Shown: positions 16,864-25,474, counted from the first letter of the stretch. The stretch is DNA of 37,701 bases from CAXDOZ01 sp963991145 (GCA_963991145.1 CAXDOZ010000012.1:1-37701), one strand, 5' to 3'. Notes: a model not told the origin generated them from the letters alone. Numbers and translations are program-made.

Positions 16864-16894
16864 CAAAGTTACGATATATGCGTAACATTAACAA
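16864..16894 (-). promoter_or_regulatory. Bacteroidota-type promoter of the ArsR-type gene
   Basis: On the minus strand a TTG -33 box (plus-strand CAA at 16892-16894) is followed after exactly 20 nt by TAACTTTG (16864-16871), a perfect TAnnTTTG -7 box. The predicted start of transcription lies about 30 nt upstream of the ATG at 16827. It is the best promoter match I found in the window. Confidence 0.65.
16868..16886. promoter_or_regulatory. Candidate operator inside the ArsR-gene promoter
   Basis: Inverted repeat GTTACG-(7 nt)-CGTAAC lies in the spacer between the -33 and -7 boxes and overlaps the -7 box. A dimeric winged-helix repressor bound here would block RNA polymerase. The placement fits autoregulation by the ArsR-type protein, which is inference. 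Confidence 0.4.
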
Positions 16895-16922
16895 TTCATA
16901 AAGACCTGAATGAGGATAATTC

Positions 16923-17585
16923 TTATGAGTGGAAATCTTTTAAATAGAAAGGACTTTCATAGGCAAGGTCTGAAACATTACGGTTGCCGTACATATCTAA
17001 CGATATGGTTGTCATAAACTCAGCCGAAGGGAGAAGATTAGAAATGGAGAAATGACGCTCAGATTGCAAAAGTTTAGCTGTCTTCTCTGTGCCCGTCCCA
17101 ATGAACCCCACTTTACCCTTTTCAAAAAATGTCTTAAAACTGTCTTCACTTAGGATCTCTGGCCAGGCTTCCGCGACTTCTTCTAAGCTATTATCATATA
17201 CAGCAGTGAACACCTCCATTCTTCTTGCATCGATTAAGGGAATTATGAAGTCAACTTCTTCCTCGTTCAGATGAAAACCATGGGCCAAGGATTTTAGAGA
17301 ATGAACAGATAAAAGAGGTATGCCCAAAGCATAACAAAAACCCTTTGCAGTAGAAAGACCAATCCTTAAACCTGTATAAGACCCCGGGCCACAGCTATAG
17401 GCAATAGCAGAAAGATCAGAAAACGAAACGCCCGCATCCTCAATGGCCGACTTACACATTAAGGTGATCTTGCTAGCATGAGATTGTTGGTCCCTGATGG
17501 ATTTTAAAGAAAGGATCTTTTCACCATCTGCGAGGCAAACAGAAGCTATTGGAGAAGATGTTTCTATGTTGAGGATGAGAGACAT
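16923..17585 (-). CDS. tsaB: tRNA N6-threonylcarbamoyladenosine synthesis protein TsaB
   Basis: A 220-residue ASKHA-fold protein, the scaffold partner of TsaD and TsaE in making t6A at position 37 of ANN-decoding tRNAs. Recognisable motifs are LILNIETSSPIASV at the N-terminus and AYSCGPGSYTGLRIG at about 62-76, then STAKGFCYALGIPLL and a VDFIIPLIDARRMEVF strand. Length is normal. Its start codon is directly next to the stop of the M28 peptidase gene, so both are probably on one transcript. Confidence 0.93.
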   Translation of the reverse strand: MSLILNIETSSPIASVCLADGEKILSLKSIRDQQSHASKITLMCKSAIEDAGVSFSDLSAIAYSCGPGSYTGLRIGLSTAKGFCYALGIPLLSVHSLKSLAHGFHLNEEEVDFIIPLIDARRMEVFTAVYDNSLEEVAEAWPEILSEDSFKTFFEKGKVGFIGTGTEKTAKLLQSERHFSISNLLPSAEFMTTISLDMYGNRNVSDLAYESPFYLKDFHS

Positions 17586-19250
17586 CTACTCGCCAAAATG
17601 AACATCCAGAACGATCTCTTCTCCTTCACGAAGCACTTTGAGCTTACAATCATCCCCAGGTTTGTACTTTGCCAAACCCTCCATGTAATCATAAATATCC
17701 CCAACCTTGAAATCATCAAAGCCAATAACAATGTCTCCTTTTTCCATGCCTGCAGCTTCTCCCGGCTTACCTGCAGTAACACCATCAATTCTCATCCCCT
17801 CTTCCTGATACATATAGTCGGGAACCACACCGAGTGTGACTGTAAACCTTGCTACCTTCTTTCCTTCGTCTTCATCCTTTGTTGGTGTGAATTCAAGCTT
17901 TTCTTTCTCAGCCAATTCCATTACCACAGCAAGCACATAGTCGTAGACTAATTTGGATCCACTGTAATTTATTTTCTCTGCATCATCTGAGGGTTTGTGA
18001 TAGTCCTCATGAGTTCCGGTGAAAAAGTGCAGCACAGGAATGTCTTCTAAATAGAAACTCATGTGATCTGAAGGACCGGTTCCTGAAGAGCTAAGAATTG
18101 GGTTGATAGGATCTGGCGCGAGTTCCTGAAGGGTAGAATCAAAATCAGGACTTGTTCCGGTTCCGCTAATGGAAAGGTCAAATGTGCTGGAATCTAAACG
18201 ACCAACCATGTCCATGTTGATCATGAAGTTGATGTCTTCTGAATTGAAGCCCTGCCTCTTTACCCAGTTTTTACTTCCATAAAGTCCAAGCTCTTCACCA
18301 CTGAAAGCGATAAAGGTGTAGTTGAAATTCTTTGATGCACTTTTCGAAAGCTCCCTGGCAAGTTCAATCACTAAGGCAACACCAGAAGCATTGTCGTCAG
18401 CACCGTTGTGAATTGCTGAATCACCTCTATAAAGTGAGCCTCCAGATTTCCCCCATCCAAGATGGTCGTAGTGGGCGCCAATGACGATCTCATACTTAGC
18501 CCCATTGTCGATCTTTCCTACAACATTGTTTCCATGCCCTTTCTTGTAGGTCCAGTCTACCTTGATGCTAGCCTTGTTGTCTTTCTCCTCTAAAAGTGCA
18601 GGATTAAAAGGATCGACAAATACAATCGGGATGTCCCATTCGCGAACATTTCTACTTAGATCAAGATCTGGATTGTCAAACTCACTATTGCTGGCATATA
18701 GAATAACTGCCGTAGCACCTTTCTCAGCAGCCAGCTCAACTCGGTCCTTTAATCCTCCGGCAAGAGCATTATCAGAATGAGGATTATCGAACTCTTCAAA
18801 GTGATAGTCCATGAGAACAATTTTGCCCTTAACAGAACCAACACCTTCATAGTCGTCTCTTTTTCCTTCAACTACCAATCCACTACCGACTCTAATTAAA
18901 GAACCTTTAACCTGGGCTTCTGGAGAGTTTGGTAAAACATTAAATCCGCTTCCTAGCGAAATAATATCCTTATCAATTGTAAGCCCATTATTTGGTCCGT
19001 AATTCTTTCCCCAGTTAAACTCGAACTCATGCAAAAACCCTTCTTCTCCGAAATAAGGCTCAAGGCCAGCTTTTTGATACTCAGAAGAAATGTATTCATA
19101 TGCCATCTGCTCACCTTTTGATCCGGTCAGCCTTCCTTCAAGGCTATCTGCAGATAGGTAGTAGATGTGGAATTTTATATTCTCTTCAACATCCTGGCTG
19201 AATCCACTAATGCATCCCAGGAGGAGAATTGTAAAAAGGATAGACCTCAT
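17586..19250 (-). CDS. Secreted M28 zinc metallopeptidase with PA and PDZ domains
   Basis: A 554-residue exported aminopeptidase-like enzyme. The signal peptide could be cleaved at Cys13 (LLLGC, lipoprotein) or after about residue 19 (GFSQ). A PA-type insert spans roughly 95-230. The M28 dizinc site is complete: H260 in GAHYDH, D285 in GADDN, E319/E320 in SGEELG, D347 in NMDMVG and H418 in EDYHKPSDD. A C-terminal PDZ domain covers about 470-554 (MRIDGVTAGKPGEAAGMEKGD). Substrates are probably peptides taken up as nutrients. I chose ATG 19250, not the upstream TTG 19268, because it starts the signal peptide at MRSILF. tsaB follows with no gap. Confidence 0.9.
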   Translation of the reverse strand: MRSILFTILLLGCISGFSQDVEENIKFHIYYLSADSLEGRLTGSKGEQMAYEYISSEYQKAGLEPYFGEEGFLHEFEFNWGKNYGPNNGLTIDKDIISLGSGFNVLPNSPEAQVKGSLIRVGSGLVVEGKRDDYEGVGSVKGKIVLMDYHFEEFDNPHSDNALAGGLKDRVELAAEKGATAVILYASNSEFDNPDLDLSRNVREWDIPIVFVDPFNPALLEEKDNKASIKVDWTYKKGHGNNVVGKIDNGAKYEIVIGAHYDHLGWGKSGGSLYRGDSAIHNGADDNASGVALVIELARELSKSASKNFNYTFIAFSGEELGLYGSKNWVKRQGFNSEDINFMINMDMVGRLDSSTFDLSISGTGTSPDFDSTLQELAPDPINPILSSSGTGPSDHMSFYLEDIPVLHFFTGTHEDYHKPSDDAEKINYSGSKLVYDYVLAVVMELAEKEKLEFTPTKDEDEGKKVARFTVTLGVVPDYMYQEEGMRIDGVTAGKPGEAAGMEKGDIVIGFDDFKVGDIYDYMEGLAKYKPGDDCKLKVLREGEEIVLDVHFGE

Positions 19251-19270
19251 TTTCAAAATTTCATGCAAAA

Positions 19271-19298
19271 ATAAAAAGGGGACAATTAATGTCCCCTT
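19271..19298 (-). terminator. Rho-independent terminator of the CtpA-type protease gene
   Basis: A perfect stem AAGGGGACA-(5 nt)-TGTCCCCTT at 19276-19298, preceded on the plus strand by an A-rich run that gives a U-tail on the minus strand. It lies between the protease stop (19325) and the M28 gene start (19250), so the two are separate units. Confidence 0.85.
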
Positions 19299-19324
19299 AA
19301 AAGTTTCAAAACGTATGCCAGACC

Positions 19325-21004
19325 TTAATTGTTTGAAGGTGCCAGCAGGGCTGAATATTCAGATTGATCTTTAATGACCTCAAGCGCTTTTTGCAGATCT
19401 GTATCATAACTAAACGATGCCTCAATCTGACCTGCACGATAGTAATACCTCAATACAATTTCTTCTTGAAGCAGTTCACTTATCTCAACCTTCTGCTTTT
19501 CTAAATCCTTCTCTTTATCAGAGATCATTTTCTCCTTTAGGATTGCAAACTCCTCCTCAATAGCAGAGTAGTAATTTTCAAATTCCGCAGTTTCTTTTAG
19601 CTCCTCAAGAACTTTTTCACTTTGTGTAGTATAGGTGTAGTCTTTGTCATTAAGCCAAAGCATAAAGTCCTCGTATTCTTCATCACTTAATCTGAAGTCA
19701 CGAGGACCTGATATACTCTCATGACTGCTTCTGTAAAGAGTGGCATAATCAAAGATCAATTGCTTTGTGTAAAGGCTAAGAGCAATATTTGAAAGCATCA
19801 TCTCATCAGTGGTAACATCTGGTTCAATTCCAGCACCATCATAAACCACTCTTCCGCCTTTAGTAAAGAACTCTGATTTCAAGGAATCAGGAAACTCAGT
19901 GTTTCCATCCTGGCTATAATTGATAGCCTGAATGCATCGTCCCGAAGGGATATAATACTTTGCTGTTGTCACCTTTAGCTTAGTATTATATGGCAGGCTC
20001 CTGGTGGTTTGCACAAGACCCTTTCCATAAGTTGTATGACCCACAACTACACCTCTGTCGAGATCCTGAACCGATCCAGATACAATTTCAGAAGCTGATG
20101 CAGACCCATTATTTACAAGCACAACTAGAGGGATTTCTGTGTCCACAGGTGTGCTTGTTGTTTTAAAAGTCTTATTCCACTCAGTCACCTTTCCTTTCGT
20201 AGAAACAACTTCTTCTCCTTTGTCGATGAATACACCGGTAACATTAACAGCTTCATTTAGCAGTCCTCCAGGGTTCCCTCGAAGGTCAAGCACTATTCCT
20301 TTTAGCTCGTTATTTTCTTTTAACTCCTCAAATGCGGCCCTAACTTCTCCACCTGCATTGTCGGTGAAGTGGGCCAGATGGATATATCCGATATCCTCAT
20401 TTAGCATTCCATAATATGGCACATTGTTGATCTTGATCTCCTCGCGGTCCAACTGAACGGTCATTTCTTTTTCTGAACCATCAGCCATTGGACGAAGAAT
20501 TTTTACTTCTACAGTTGTTCCTGGTTGGCCCTTTAGAATTTTAGAAACCTCATCTGTATTCTTTCCGAAAGTAGACTTTCCGCTTACTTCGGTGATCATG
20601 TCACCAGCCATTAATCCAGCTCTATCTGCCGGGTATCCTTCATAAGGTTCGGCCACTAAAACATAGTCACCCTGTTTTCTTATTAAAGCTCCTATCCCAC
20701 CATACTTTCCAGTGGTTTGTAAGCGATAGTTTTCAATTTCAGCTTCTGAAATATAATTCGTGTAAGGGTCTAGTGAACCCAACATAGCATCGATCCCTTC
20801 ACGCATCATCTTGCTTGGATCCACTTCATCCACGTAGTAAGTATTCAGCTCTTTATACAAGCTGATGTAGATATCCATGTTCTTGTCTATCTCAAAGTAG
20901 TTTGAAGAACTTGAAGGCGAGTAACTGCTTAATCCAATCCAGGTTCCAACCCCCAGAGAAGAAACCACCAGTAAGGAGAGCATAATTCGTGTCAATCTAT
21001 TCAT
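19325..21004 (-). CDS. ctpA: Carboxy-terminal processing protease, S41 (CtpA/Prc type)
   Basis: A 559-residue periplasmic serine protease with an N-terminal anchor or signal (about 5-25). A PDZ domain follows (GGIGALIRKQGDYVLVAE onward, about 102-180) that presents protein C-termini. The S41 core carries KGIVLDLRGNPGGLLNEA (235-252) and the Ser-Lys dyad: S303 in GSASASE and K328 in TYGKGL, 25 residues apart as in Prc. A C-terminal helical, charged region of about 150 residues ends the protein. It trims C-termini of envelope proteins. It lies after yidD-rnpA-rpmH on the same strand with a 49-bp gap and ends at a terminator. Confidence 0.93.
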   Translation of the reverse strand: MNRLTRIMLSLLVVSSLGVGTWIGLSSYSPSSSSNYFEIDKNMDIYISLYKELNTYYVDEVDPSKMMREGIDAMLGSLDPYTNYISEAEIENYRLQTTGKYGGIGALIRKQGDYVLVAEPYEGYPADRAGLMAGDMITEVSGKSTFGKNTDEVSKILKGQPGTTVEVKILRPMADGSEKEMTVQLDREEIKINNVPYYGMLNEDIGYIHLAHFTDNAGGEVRAAFEELKENNELKGIVLDLRGNPGGLLNEAVNVTGVFIDKGEEVVSTKGKVTEWNKTFKTTSTPVDTEIPLVVLVNNGSASASEIVSGSVQDLDRGVVVGHTTYGKGLVQTTRSLPYNTKLKVTTAKYYIPSGRCIQAINYSQDGNTEFPDSLKSEFFTKGGRVVYDGAGIEPDVTTDEMMLSNIALSLYTKQLIFDYATLYRSSHESISGPRDFRLSDEEYEDFMLWLNDKDYTYTTQSEKVLEELKETAEFENYYSAIEEEFAILKEKMISDKEKDLEKQKVEISELLQEEIVLRYYYRAGQIEASFSYDTDLQKALEVIKDQSEYSALLAPSNN

Positions 21005-21053
21005 AGAGCAAAAAATTCAAGTACATATTTTACGCAAAACGAAGACAAAAGGT

Positions 21054-21284
21054 TTACGGAACCGGATCGTGGCCACTGCCACCCCAGGGATGGCAGCTCG
21101 AAATTCTTTTAATTGCCAGCCAGGCACCTTTAAAAGGTCCGTGTTTCTTTATGGCTTCAACAGAGTAATGAGAACAAGTTGGTGTGTACCTGCAAGTAGA
21201 TGGGAAGAAGGGAGAAATTCCATATTGGTAAATCCTGATCAACAGCACCAAAACCCCGCTCACCATCTTGCTTAACAAGCTCAT
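21054..21284 (-). CDS. yidD: Membrane protein insertion efficiency factor YidD
   Basis: A 76-residue protein with the family signature [20 protein letters not shown] (residues 19-38) and the [13 protein letters not shown] end. It helps YidC-dependent membrane protein insertion at the inner face of the inner membrane. The start overlaps the rnpA stop by four bases (ATGA), the usual arrangement; yidC is not adjacent here. Confidence 0.95.
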   Translation of the reverse strand: MSLLSKMVSGVLVLLIRIYQYGISPFFPSTCRYTPTCSHYSVEAIKKHGPFKGAWLAIKRISSCHPWGGSGHDPVP

Positions 21285-21667
21285 AACTCCTCTTGTAAAC
21301 GTTGGATCACAGCATCCAATTCGTTCTTCAGGTTAATATAGCTTAAAATGCTATTGTCAGACCATACGATCAGCAAGCTCAGGCTTTTTTTTCGTTCAAA
21401 TGTGCTTTTGATCAGATCAAACTTGGCTAATCGATACGCTTCTCTCAACCTGCGCTTAATTCGGTTGCGATCAGAAGCGCTTTTAAACCTGCGCTTGGGA
21501 ACAGAAAATGCAGCTTGCACAACTGGCTCCTGTTCTTTGTAAGATTTGGATAGGAAGAAAACAGAAACAGGGCCCTGGCGTATACGCCGGCCCTGTTTCA
21601 TTACTTTTTGTATTTCTAAACGAGATTTGAGGCGCTCATTACTATTGAAGGATAAAGGCCTCTTCAC
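21281..21667 (-). CDS. rnpA: Ribonuclease P protein component
   Basis: A basic 128-residue protein that binds RNase P RNA and helps process tRNA 5' ends. The family signature [13 protein letters not shown] is at about residues 71-83, and [16 protein letters not shown] precedes it. I place the start at GTG 21667 (reading [16 protein letters not shown]), which matches the usual N-terminus; a TTG at 21694 would add nine residues not expected in the family. With this start, a perfect hairpin (21671-21689) sits three bases upstream of the start codon. It lies between rpmH and yidD in one operon. Confidence 0.93.
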   Translation of the reverse strand: MKRPLSFNSNERLKSRLEIQKVMKQGRRIRQGPVSVFFLSKSYKEQEPVVQAAFSVPKRRFKSASDRNRIKRRLREAYRLAKFDLIKSTFERKKSLSLLIVWSDNSILSYINLKNELDAVIQRLQEEL

Positions 21668-21670
21668 TTT

Positions 21671-21689
21671 ATCGGGATCAAATCCCGAT
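21671..21689 (-). promoter_or_regulatory. Hairpin between rpmH and rnpA, next to the rnpA start
   Basis: Perfect inverted repeat ATCGGGAT-(3 nt)-ATCCCGAT with no U-tail, ending three bases before the GTG start of rnpA. Its position would cover the ribosome-binding region and could lower RnpA yield relative to L34, or mark an RNA-processing site. Both are inference. Confidence 0.45.
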
Positions 21690-21698
21690 GTCAATGAC

Positions 21699-21854
21699 TT
21701 ATTTAAGTCTCTTCTCGTCAGATACAGTCAATTTATGACGACCTTTTTTACGGCGACTTGCCAATACTTTACGGCCGTTCTTTGTGCTCATGCGCTCACG
21801 GAATCCGTGCTTATTCTTGCGCTTTCTTCTCGAAGGTTGATAGGTACGTTTCAT
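21699..21854 (-). CDS. rpmH: 50S ribosomal protein L34
   Basis: A 51-residue, strongly basic ribosomal protein that begins [18 protein letters not shown] and continues [20 protein letters not shown], an unmistakable L34. It is a structural part of the large subunit. ATG start, TAA stop. It leads the rpmH-rnpA-yidD cluster; dnaA, the common neighbour elsewhere, is not present here and rho lies upstream instead. Confidence 0.97.
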   Translation of the reverse strand: MKRTYQPSRRKRKNKHGFRERMSTKNGRKVLASRRKKGRHKLTVSDEKRLK

Positions 21855-21891
21855 CTCTCTTTCCTAAGATTACCTCAATTTTTTGGATGCA

Positions 21892-21922
21892 CGAAGATAT
21901 GGTTTTATCCCAGCACCTCCAA
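21892..21922 (-). promoter_or_regulatory. Candidate promoter of rpmH-rnpA-yidD
   Basis: On the minus strand a TTG (plus-strand CAA at 21920-21922) is followed after exactly 20 nt by TATCTTCG (21892-21899), one mismatch from TAnnTTTG. It would give a leader of about 30 nt before the rpmH ATG. Confidence 0.45.
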
Positions 21923-21997
21923 TATTTTTAGTGATTGTTATCAAAGAATTTTAAATCTCAAAATCGAAATTGCCAACAGGCTGTGAAAGCACTGGTA

Positions 21998-23563
21998 TTA
22001 GCCATTCATCGAGATCAGATACTCTTCATTTGTTTGTGTGCCACGCATGTGTTGTAGCAAAAACTGCATTGCCTCTTCCGGCATCATGTCTGAGAAGTGA
22101 TTTCTAAGAATGAACATACGCTTGAGCATATCAGGATTCATTAGAAGGTCTTCTCTTCTTGTGCTTGAAGCAATAAGGTCAATTGCAGGGTAAATTCTTC
22201 TGTTGGATAGCTTTCTGTTAAGCTGAAGCTCCATGTTACCAGTTCCTTTGAATTCCTCAAAGATCACCTCGTCCATTTTCGAACCGGTGTCGATCAGGGC
22301 AGTAGCGATAATGGTTAGTGAACCACCATTCTCAATGTTTCTTGCGGCACCAAAGAACTTCTTCGGTTTGTGAAGAGCATTTGCTTCAACACCACCCGAA
22401 AGAACTTTACCAGAAGCAGGAGCAACAGTGTTATGCGCTCTTGCCAATCGTGTAATTGAATCCAGCAGGATCACAACATCATGACCACACTCTACCAATC
22501 TCTTGGCTTTTTGAAGAGCAATGTTTGAAACCTTTACGTGCTTTTCAGCAGGCTCATCGAATGTAGAAGCAAGTACTTCCGCATTCACGCTTCTCTCCAT
22601 ATCGGTAACCTCTTCCGGACGCTCATCGATCAATAGAATGATCAGATAAACTTCAGGATGGTTTTCTGCAATTGAATTTGCAATGTCCTTAAGAATTGTA
22701 GTCTTACCAGTTTTTGGCTGGGCCACGATCATACCACGCTGACCTTTTCCAATTGGAGTAAACAGGTCTACGATTCTGGTACTGTATTGATCTGGCTTTC
22801 TGACAAGGTTTAACTTTTCTTGAGGGAAAAGGGGAGTCAGATAATCAAATGGTACACGCTCTCTTACTTCTTCAGGAGTCTTACCATTAATGCTGTCCAC
22901 CTTAAGCAGGGCAAAGTATTTTTCTCCCTCTTTTGGGGGGCGAATCGCCCCGATTACGGTATCACCTGTTTTCAAACCAAACAATTTGATCTGAGATGGA
23001 GATACGTATACATCATCAGGTGAAGAGAGATAGTTATAGTCAGATGATCTTAAGAAACCGTAGCCGTCTGGCATCATTTCAAGAACACCTTCTCCGGAGA
23101 TAACTCCATCGAGCTCTACATTGAATACAGGCTCTTTCTTGTCCTCTTCTCTTTCTTTCTGGCGATCCTGATTTCTTCTTCTGTTATTGTCTCTTCCTCC
23201 GCCTCTCTTGTCGTCTCTTTTCCCTTTTCTGTTTTCTTTTTCTTCTGCAGGAGCAGGCTCAGCCTCAACTGTTTCTAACTCCATAACAGCCTGCTCTTCT
23301 TTAGCAGGTGCTTCCTTTTCAGATTTTTGAGGGCGCTTTCTTGGTCGTCGAGCTTTCTTTTCTGGTTCTTCTGAGACTTCCTTTTCGGCCTTAGATGATT
23401 TGGCCACTTCCCTTGCTGTATCAGGGTTTAGAGCTTGTGCGTCGAGAATTTTATGGATAAGACTTTGCTTATCTAAGCTCTTATACTTTTTGATTTGAAG
23501 TTGTTCCGCAATCTCTTTTAATTCCGGAAGGATCATCTCGTTTAGTTGCAAGATGTCGTACAT
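21998..23563 (-). CDS. rho: Transcription termination factor Rho with long charged insert
   Basis: A 521-residue RNA-dependent ATPase that ends transcripts. The N-terminal Rho helical domain (about 1-48) is followed by a low-complexity charged insert of about 95 residues (50-145) with KR-, E- and RGGG-rich stretches. Next come the cold-shock-like RNA-binding domain (about 155-235, with [20 protein letters not shown]) and the ATPase core with Walker A QPKTGKTT (282-289), [13 protein letters not shown] and the secondary RNA site around [20 protein letters not shown]. An intrinsically disordered insert at this place in Bacteroides thetaiotaomicron Rho has been reported to drive phase separation. 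It is divergent from serS across a 284-bp gap. Confidence 0.96.
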   Translation of the reverse strand: MYDILQLNEMILPELKEIAEQLQIKKYKSLDKQSLIHKILDAQALNPDTAREVAKSSKAEKEVSEEPEKKARRPRKRPQKSEKEAPAKEEQAVMELETVEAEPAPAEEKENRKGKRDDKRGGGRDNNRRRNQDRQKEREEDKKEPVFNVELDGVISGEGVLEMMPDGYGFLRSSDYNYLSSPDDVYVSPSQIKLFGLKTGDTVIGAIRPPKEGEKYFALLKVDSINGKTPEEVRERVPFDYLTPLFPQEKLNLVRKPDQYSTRIVDLFTPIGKGQRGMIVAQPKTGKTTILKDIANSIAENHPEVYLIILLIDERPEEVTDMERSVNAEVLASTFDEPAEKHVKVSNIALQKAKRLVECGHDVVILLDSITRLARAHNTVAPASGKVLSGGVEANALHKPKKFFGAARNIENGGSLTIIATALIDTGSKMDEVIFEEFKGTGNMELQLNRKLSNRRIYPAIDLIASSTRREDLLMNPDMLKRMFILRNHFSDMMPEEAMQFLLQHMRGTQTNEEYLISMNG

Positions 23564-23643
23564 AAATTTGAATAGTTAAATGTTTCCAAAGATGTGGCCA
23601 TGCGGCCGATTTAAGTGGAAATGAATTGGTAAATGAGTTGAAC

Positions 23644-23667
23644 CAATCCCGAGGATTAGTGGGATTG
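23644..23667. promoter_or_regulatory. Inverted repeat in the rho/serS divergent region
   Basis: Arms CAATCCC and GGGATTG separated by 10 nt. It lies 80 bp upstream of the rho ATG and could form a hairpin in the rho leader or be a protein site. The remainder of 23564-23847 holds no gene; frames there on the minus strand look random. Confidence 0.3.
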
Positions 23668-23812
23668 CAATGCAATTTTACTGAAACTTTGTGGAATTGG
23701 CAATTTAGAGCGGCTTTCAAAACAAGGTGTTTCCTTATTCCCTCTTGAAGGATTCGATTTCCCAATTAATCTATAAATACTGATTTCACAGTGAATTAGA
23801 GCTTGGTATTCG

Positions 23813-23820
23813 TAATTTTG
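23813..23820 (+). promoter_or_regulatory. Candidate -7 promoter element of serS
   Basis: TAATTTTG matches the TAnnTTTG box exactly and lies 27 bp before the serS ATG. No TTG is present 19-21 nt upstream, so the call depends on the -7 box alone. Confidence 0.3.
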
Positions 23821-23847
23821 CAGCCTTAATTCCAGAAAACTCAGCTC

Positions 23848-25116
23848 ATGCTGGACATACACTACATAAGAGAAAACAGAGACGAGGTAAAAGAACGCCT
23901 TGCAATTAAGAATTTCACTGAGCTCAATCTAGTCGATAAGGTAATCGCCATCGATGAGAACAGAAGAAAGATCCAAAAAGAACTCGATGATGTTCTTGCT
24001 GAGTTAAACCAATCTTCAAGAGCTATCGGGCAACTTTTCAAAGAGGGCAAAGCTACGGAGGCAAACGAGCTTAAGGAGCAATCAGCAAAATATAAGGAGC
24101 GCAGTAAGGAGCTAGAAGAAGATTTGCGACAGGTTGTAAAGGAACTTGAAGACGAGCTCTTTCATATTCCGAATGCAGCACAAAAAATTGTACCTGTCGG
24201 AAACTCTGAGGAGGATAATGAACTGATCAAAGAATGGGGTGATCTTCCTTCATTGAACGATGACGCCTTACCACACTGGGAGCTAGCAAAGAAGTTCGAG
24301 CTTTTTGATCTTGACCTGGGCTCAAAGATCACTGGAGCAGGTTTCCCGGTTTACACCGGAAAAGGAGCTAAACTCCAAAGATCCCTTATCAACTTCTTTC
24401 TGGACCAGGCAATAGAAAATGGTTTTCAGGAAGTGATTCCTCCTTTATTGGTTAATGAGGATTCTGCCTACGGAACGGGCCAACTTCCCGATAAAGAAGG
24501 CCAGATGTATATCACCAAAGACGATCCATTTTACCTGATCCCTACAGCGGAAGTTCCAATCACCAATATCTACCGCGACACGATAATTGATGAGAAAGAT
24601 CTGCCGGTTAAACTAGTTGGTCACACTCCCTGCTTCCGAAGAGAAGCAGGATCTTATGGCAAAGAAGTACGAGGCTTAAACCGCGTTCACCAGTTTGATA
24701 AAGTAGAGATCGTTCAAATCACTTCAGCAGACCGTTCTGAAGACGCACTGCTTGAGATGGTAGGCTATGTAGAAGGTCTTTTAAAGAAGCTTGAGCTTCC
24801 ATACCGCGTTTTAAAGCTATGTGGAGGTGATTTGGGATTTGCTTCTGCCATCACTTACGATCTGGAAGTATACAGCGCAGCTCAGGACATGTGGCTTGAA
24901 GTAAGCTCTGTTTCAAATTTTGAAACCTTCCAGTCAAACCGTTTAAAAACAAGGATCAAGGATTCAAACAACAAGAAATCTCTTGCACACACTTTAAATG
25001 GTAGCGCTTTAGCTCTTCCAAGGATTGTTGCCGCACTATTAGAGAACAATCAAAAAGGTGATAGTATAAGGATTCCTGAAGCTTTGGTCCCCTACACATT
25101 CTTTAGCGAGATTTAA
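23848..25116 (+). CDS. serS: Seryl-tRNA synthetase
   Basis: A 422-residue class II aminoacyl-tRNA synthetase that charges tRNA-Ser. The N-terminal antiparallel coiled-coil arm (about 30-110) binds the long variable arm of the tRNA. The catalytic core shows TAEVPITNIYRD (about 232-243), motif 2 as PCFRREAGSYGKEVRGLNRV (about 265-284) and motif 3 as NGSALALPRIVAALLENNQ (about 388-406). Length is normal. It stands alone on the plus strand, divergent from rho, with no clear terminator behind it. Confidence 0.97.
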   Translation: MLDIHYIRENRDEVKERLAIKNFTELNLVDKVIAIDENRRKIQKELDDVLAELNQSSRAIGQLFKEGKATEANELKEQSAKYKERSKELEEDLRQVVKELEDELFHIPNAAQKIVPVGNSEEDNELIKEWGDLPSLNDDALPHWELAKKFELFDLDLGSKITGAGFPVYTGKGAKLQRSLINFFLDQAIENGFQEVIPPLLVNEDSAYGTGQLPDKEGQMYITKDDPFYLIPTAEVPITNIYRDTIIDEKDLPVKLVGHTPCFRREAGSYGKEVRGLNRVHQFDKVEIVQITSADRSEDALLEMVGYVEGLLKKLELPYRVLKLCGGDLGFASAITYDLEVYSAAQDMWLEVSSVSNFETFQSNRLKTRIKDSNNKKSLAHTLNGSALALPRIVAALLENNQKGDSIRIPEALVPYTFFSEI

Positions 25117-25151
25117 CCCAGAAGAAAAGTTCACAAAACCTTTCTAATTCA

Positions 25152-25178
25152 TCAAATTGTCATTTATCGACAATTTGA
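25152..25178. promoter_or_regulatory. Perfect 10-bp inverted repeat downstream of serS
   Basis: Arms TCAAATTGTC and GACAATTTGA separated by 7 nt. The plus strand continues with a run of A, not T, so it is not a conventional terminator of serS. It lies 139 bp upstream of the 50-aa gene and may be an operator or a 3'-end RNA structure. The remainder of 25117-25316 shows nothing else. Confidence 0.4.
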
Positions 25179-25316
25179 AAAAAAATCTATCTCTCCGCAC
25201 ATCATTTTCAGTCCCTTTTGCGTCTATATAGGTGTAAATGCGCTTTAAGGCATATCAACCTATTGTGCATATGTAATTAATTGAGTTAAAGGTTTATTAA
25301 CGTAATTAGAGGTGTG

Positions 25317-25469
25317 ATGAGTGCGGAGAAAAATATTAACGTTTTATTGCTAGTGTTTTTTGTGATTATGATGGCCTTTGTATTGATCAGTGATAAAATG
25401 ATTGATTATCACGAAGGAAATCAAGTTCAGGAAGATCCGGTTCTACAAATAGATGAACCGATTGAGTAA
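25317..25469 (+). CDS. Small single-pass membrane protein, 50 aa
   Basis: A 50-residue reading frame beginning MSAEKNINVLLLVFFVI with one hydrophobic segment (about 7-24) and an acidic, probably periplasmic tail ending in DEPIE. No family is recognised. It is supported by the membrane-protein composition, the ATG start and a strong terminator only six bases after its stop that points in the same direction. Confidence 0.55.
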   Translation: MSAEKNINVLLLVFFVIMMAFVLISDKMIDYHEGNQVQEDPVLQIDEPIE

Positions 25470-25474
25470 TACAG

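Noticed and set aside
23481..23862. Minus-strand frames of 94 and 68 residues in the rho/serS gap
   Set aside because: Composition is random, they overlap rho or the serS start, and no family is recognised.
25152..25190. Hairpin after serS as its terminator
   Set aside because: The hairpin is followed by A residues on the plus strand, not T, so it does not fit an intrinsic terminator in that direction.
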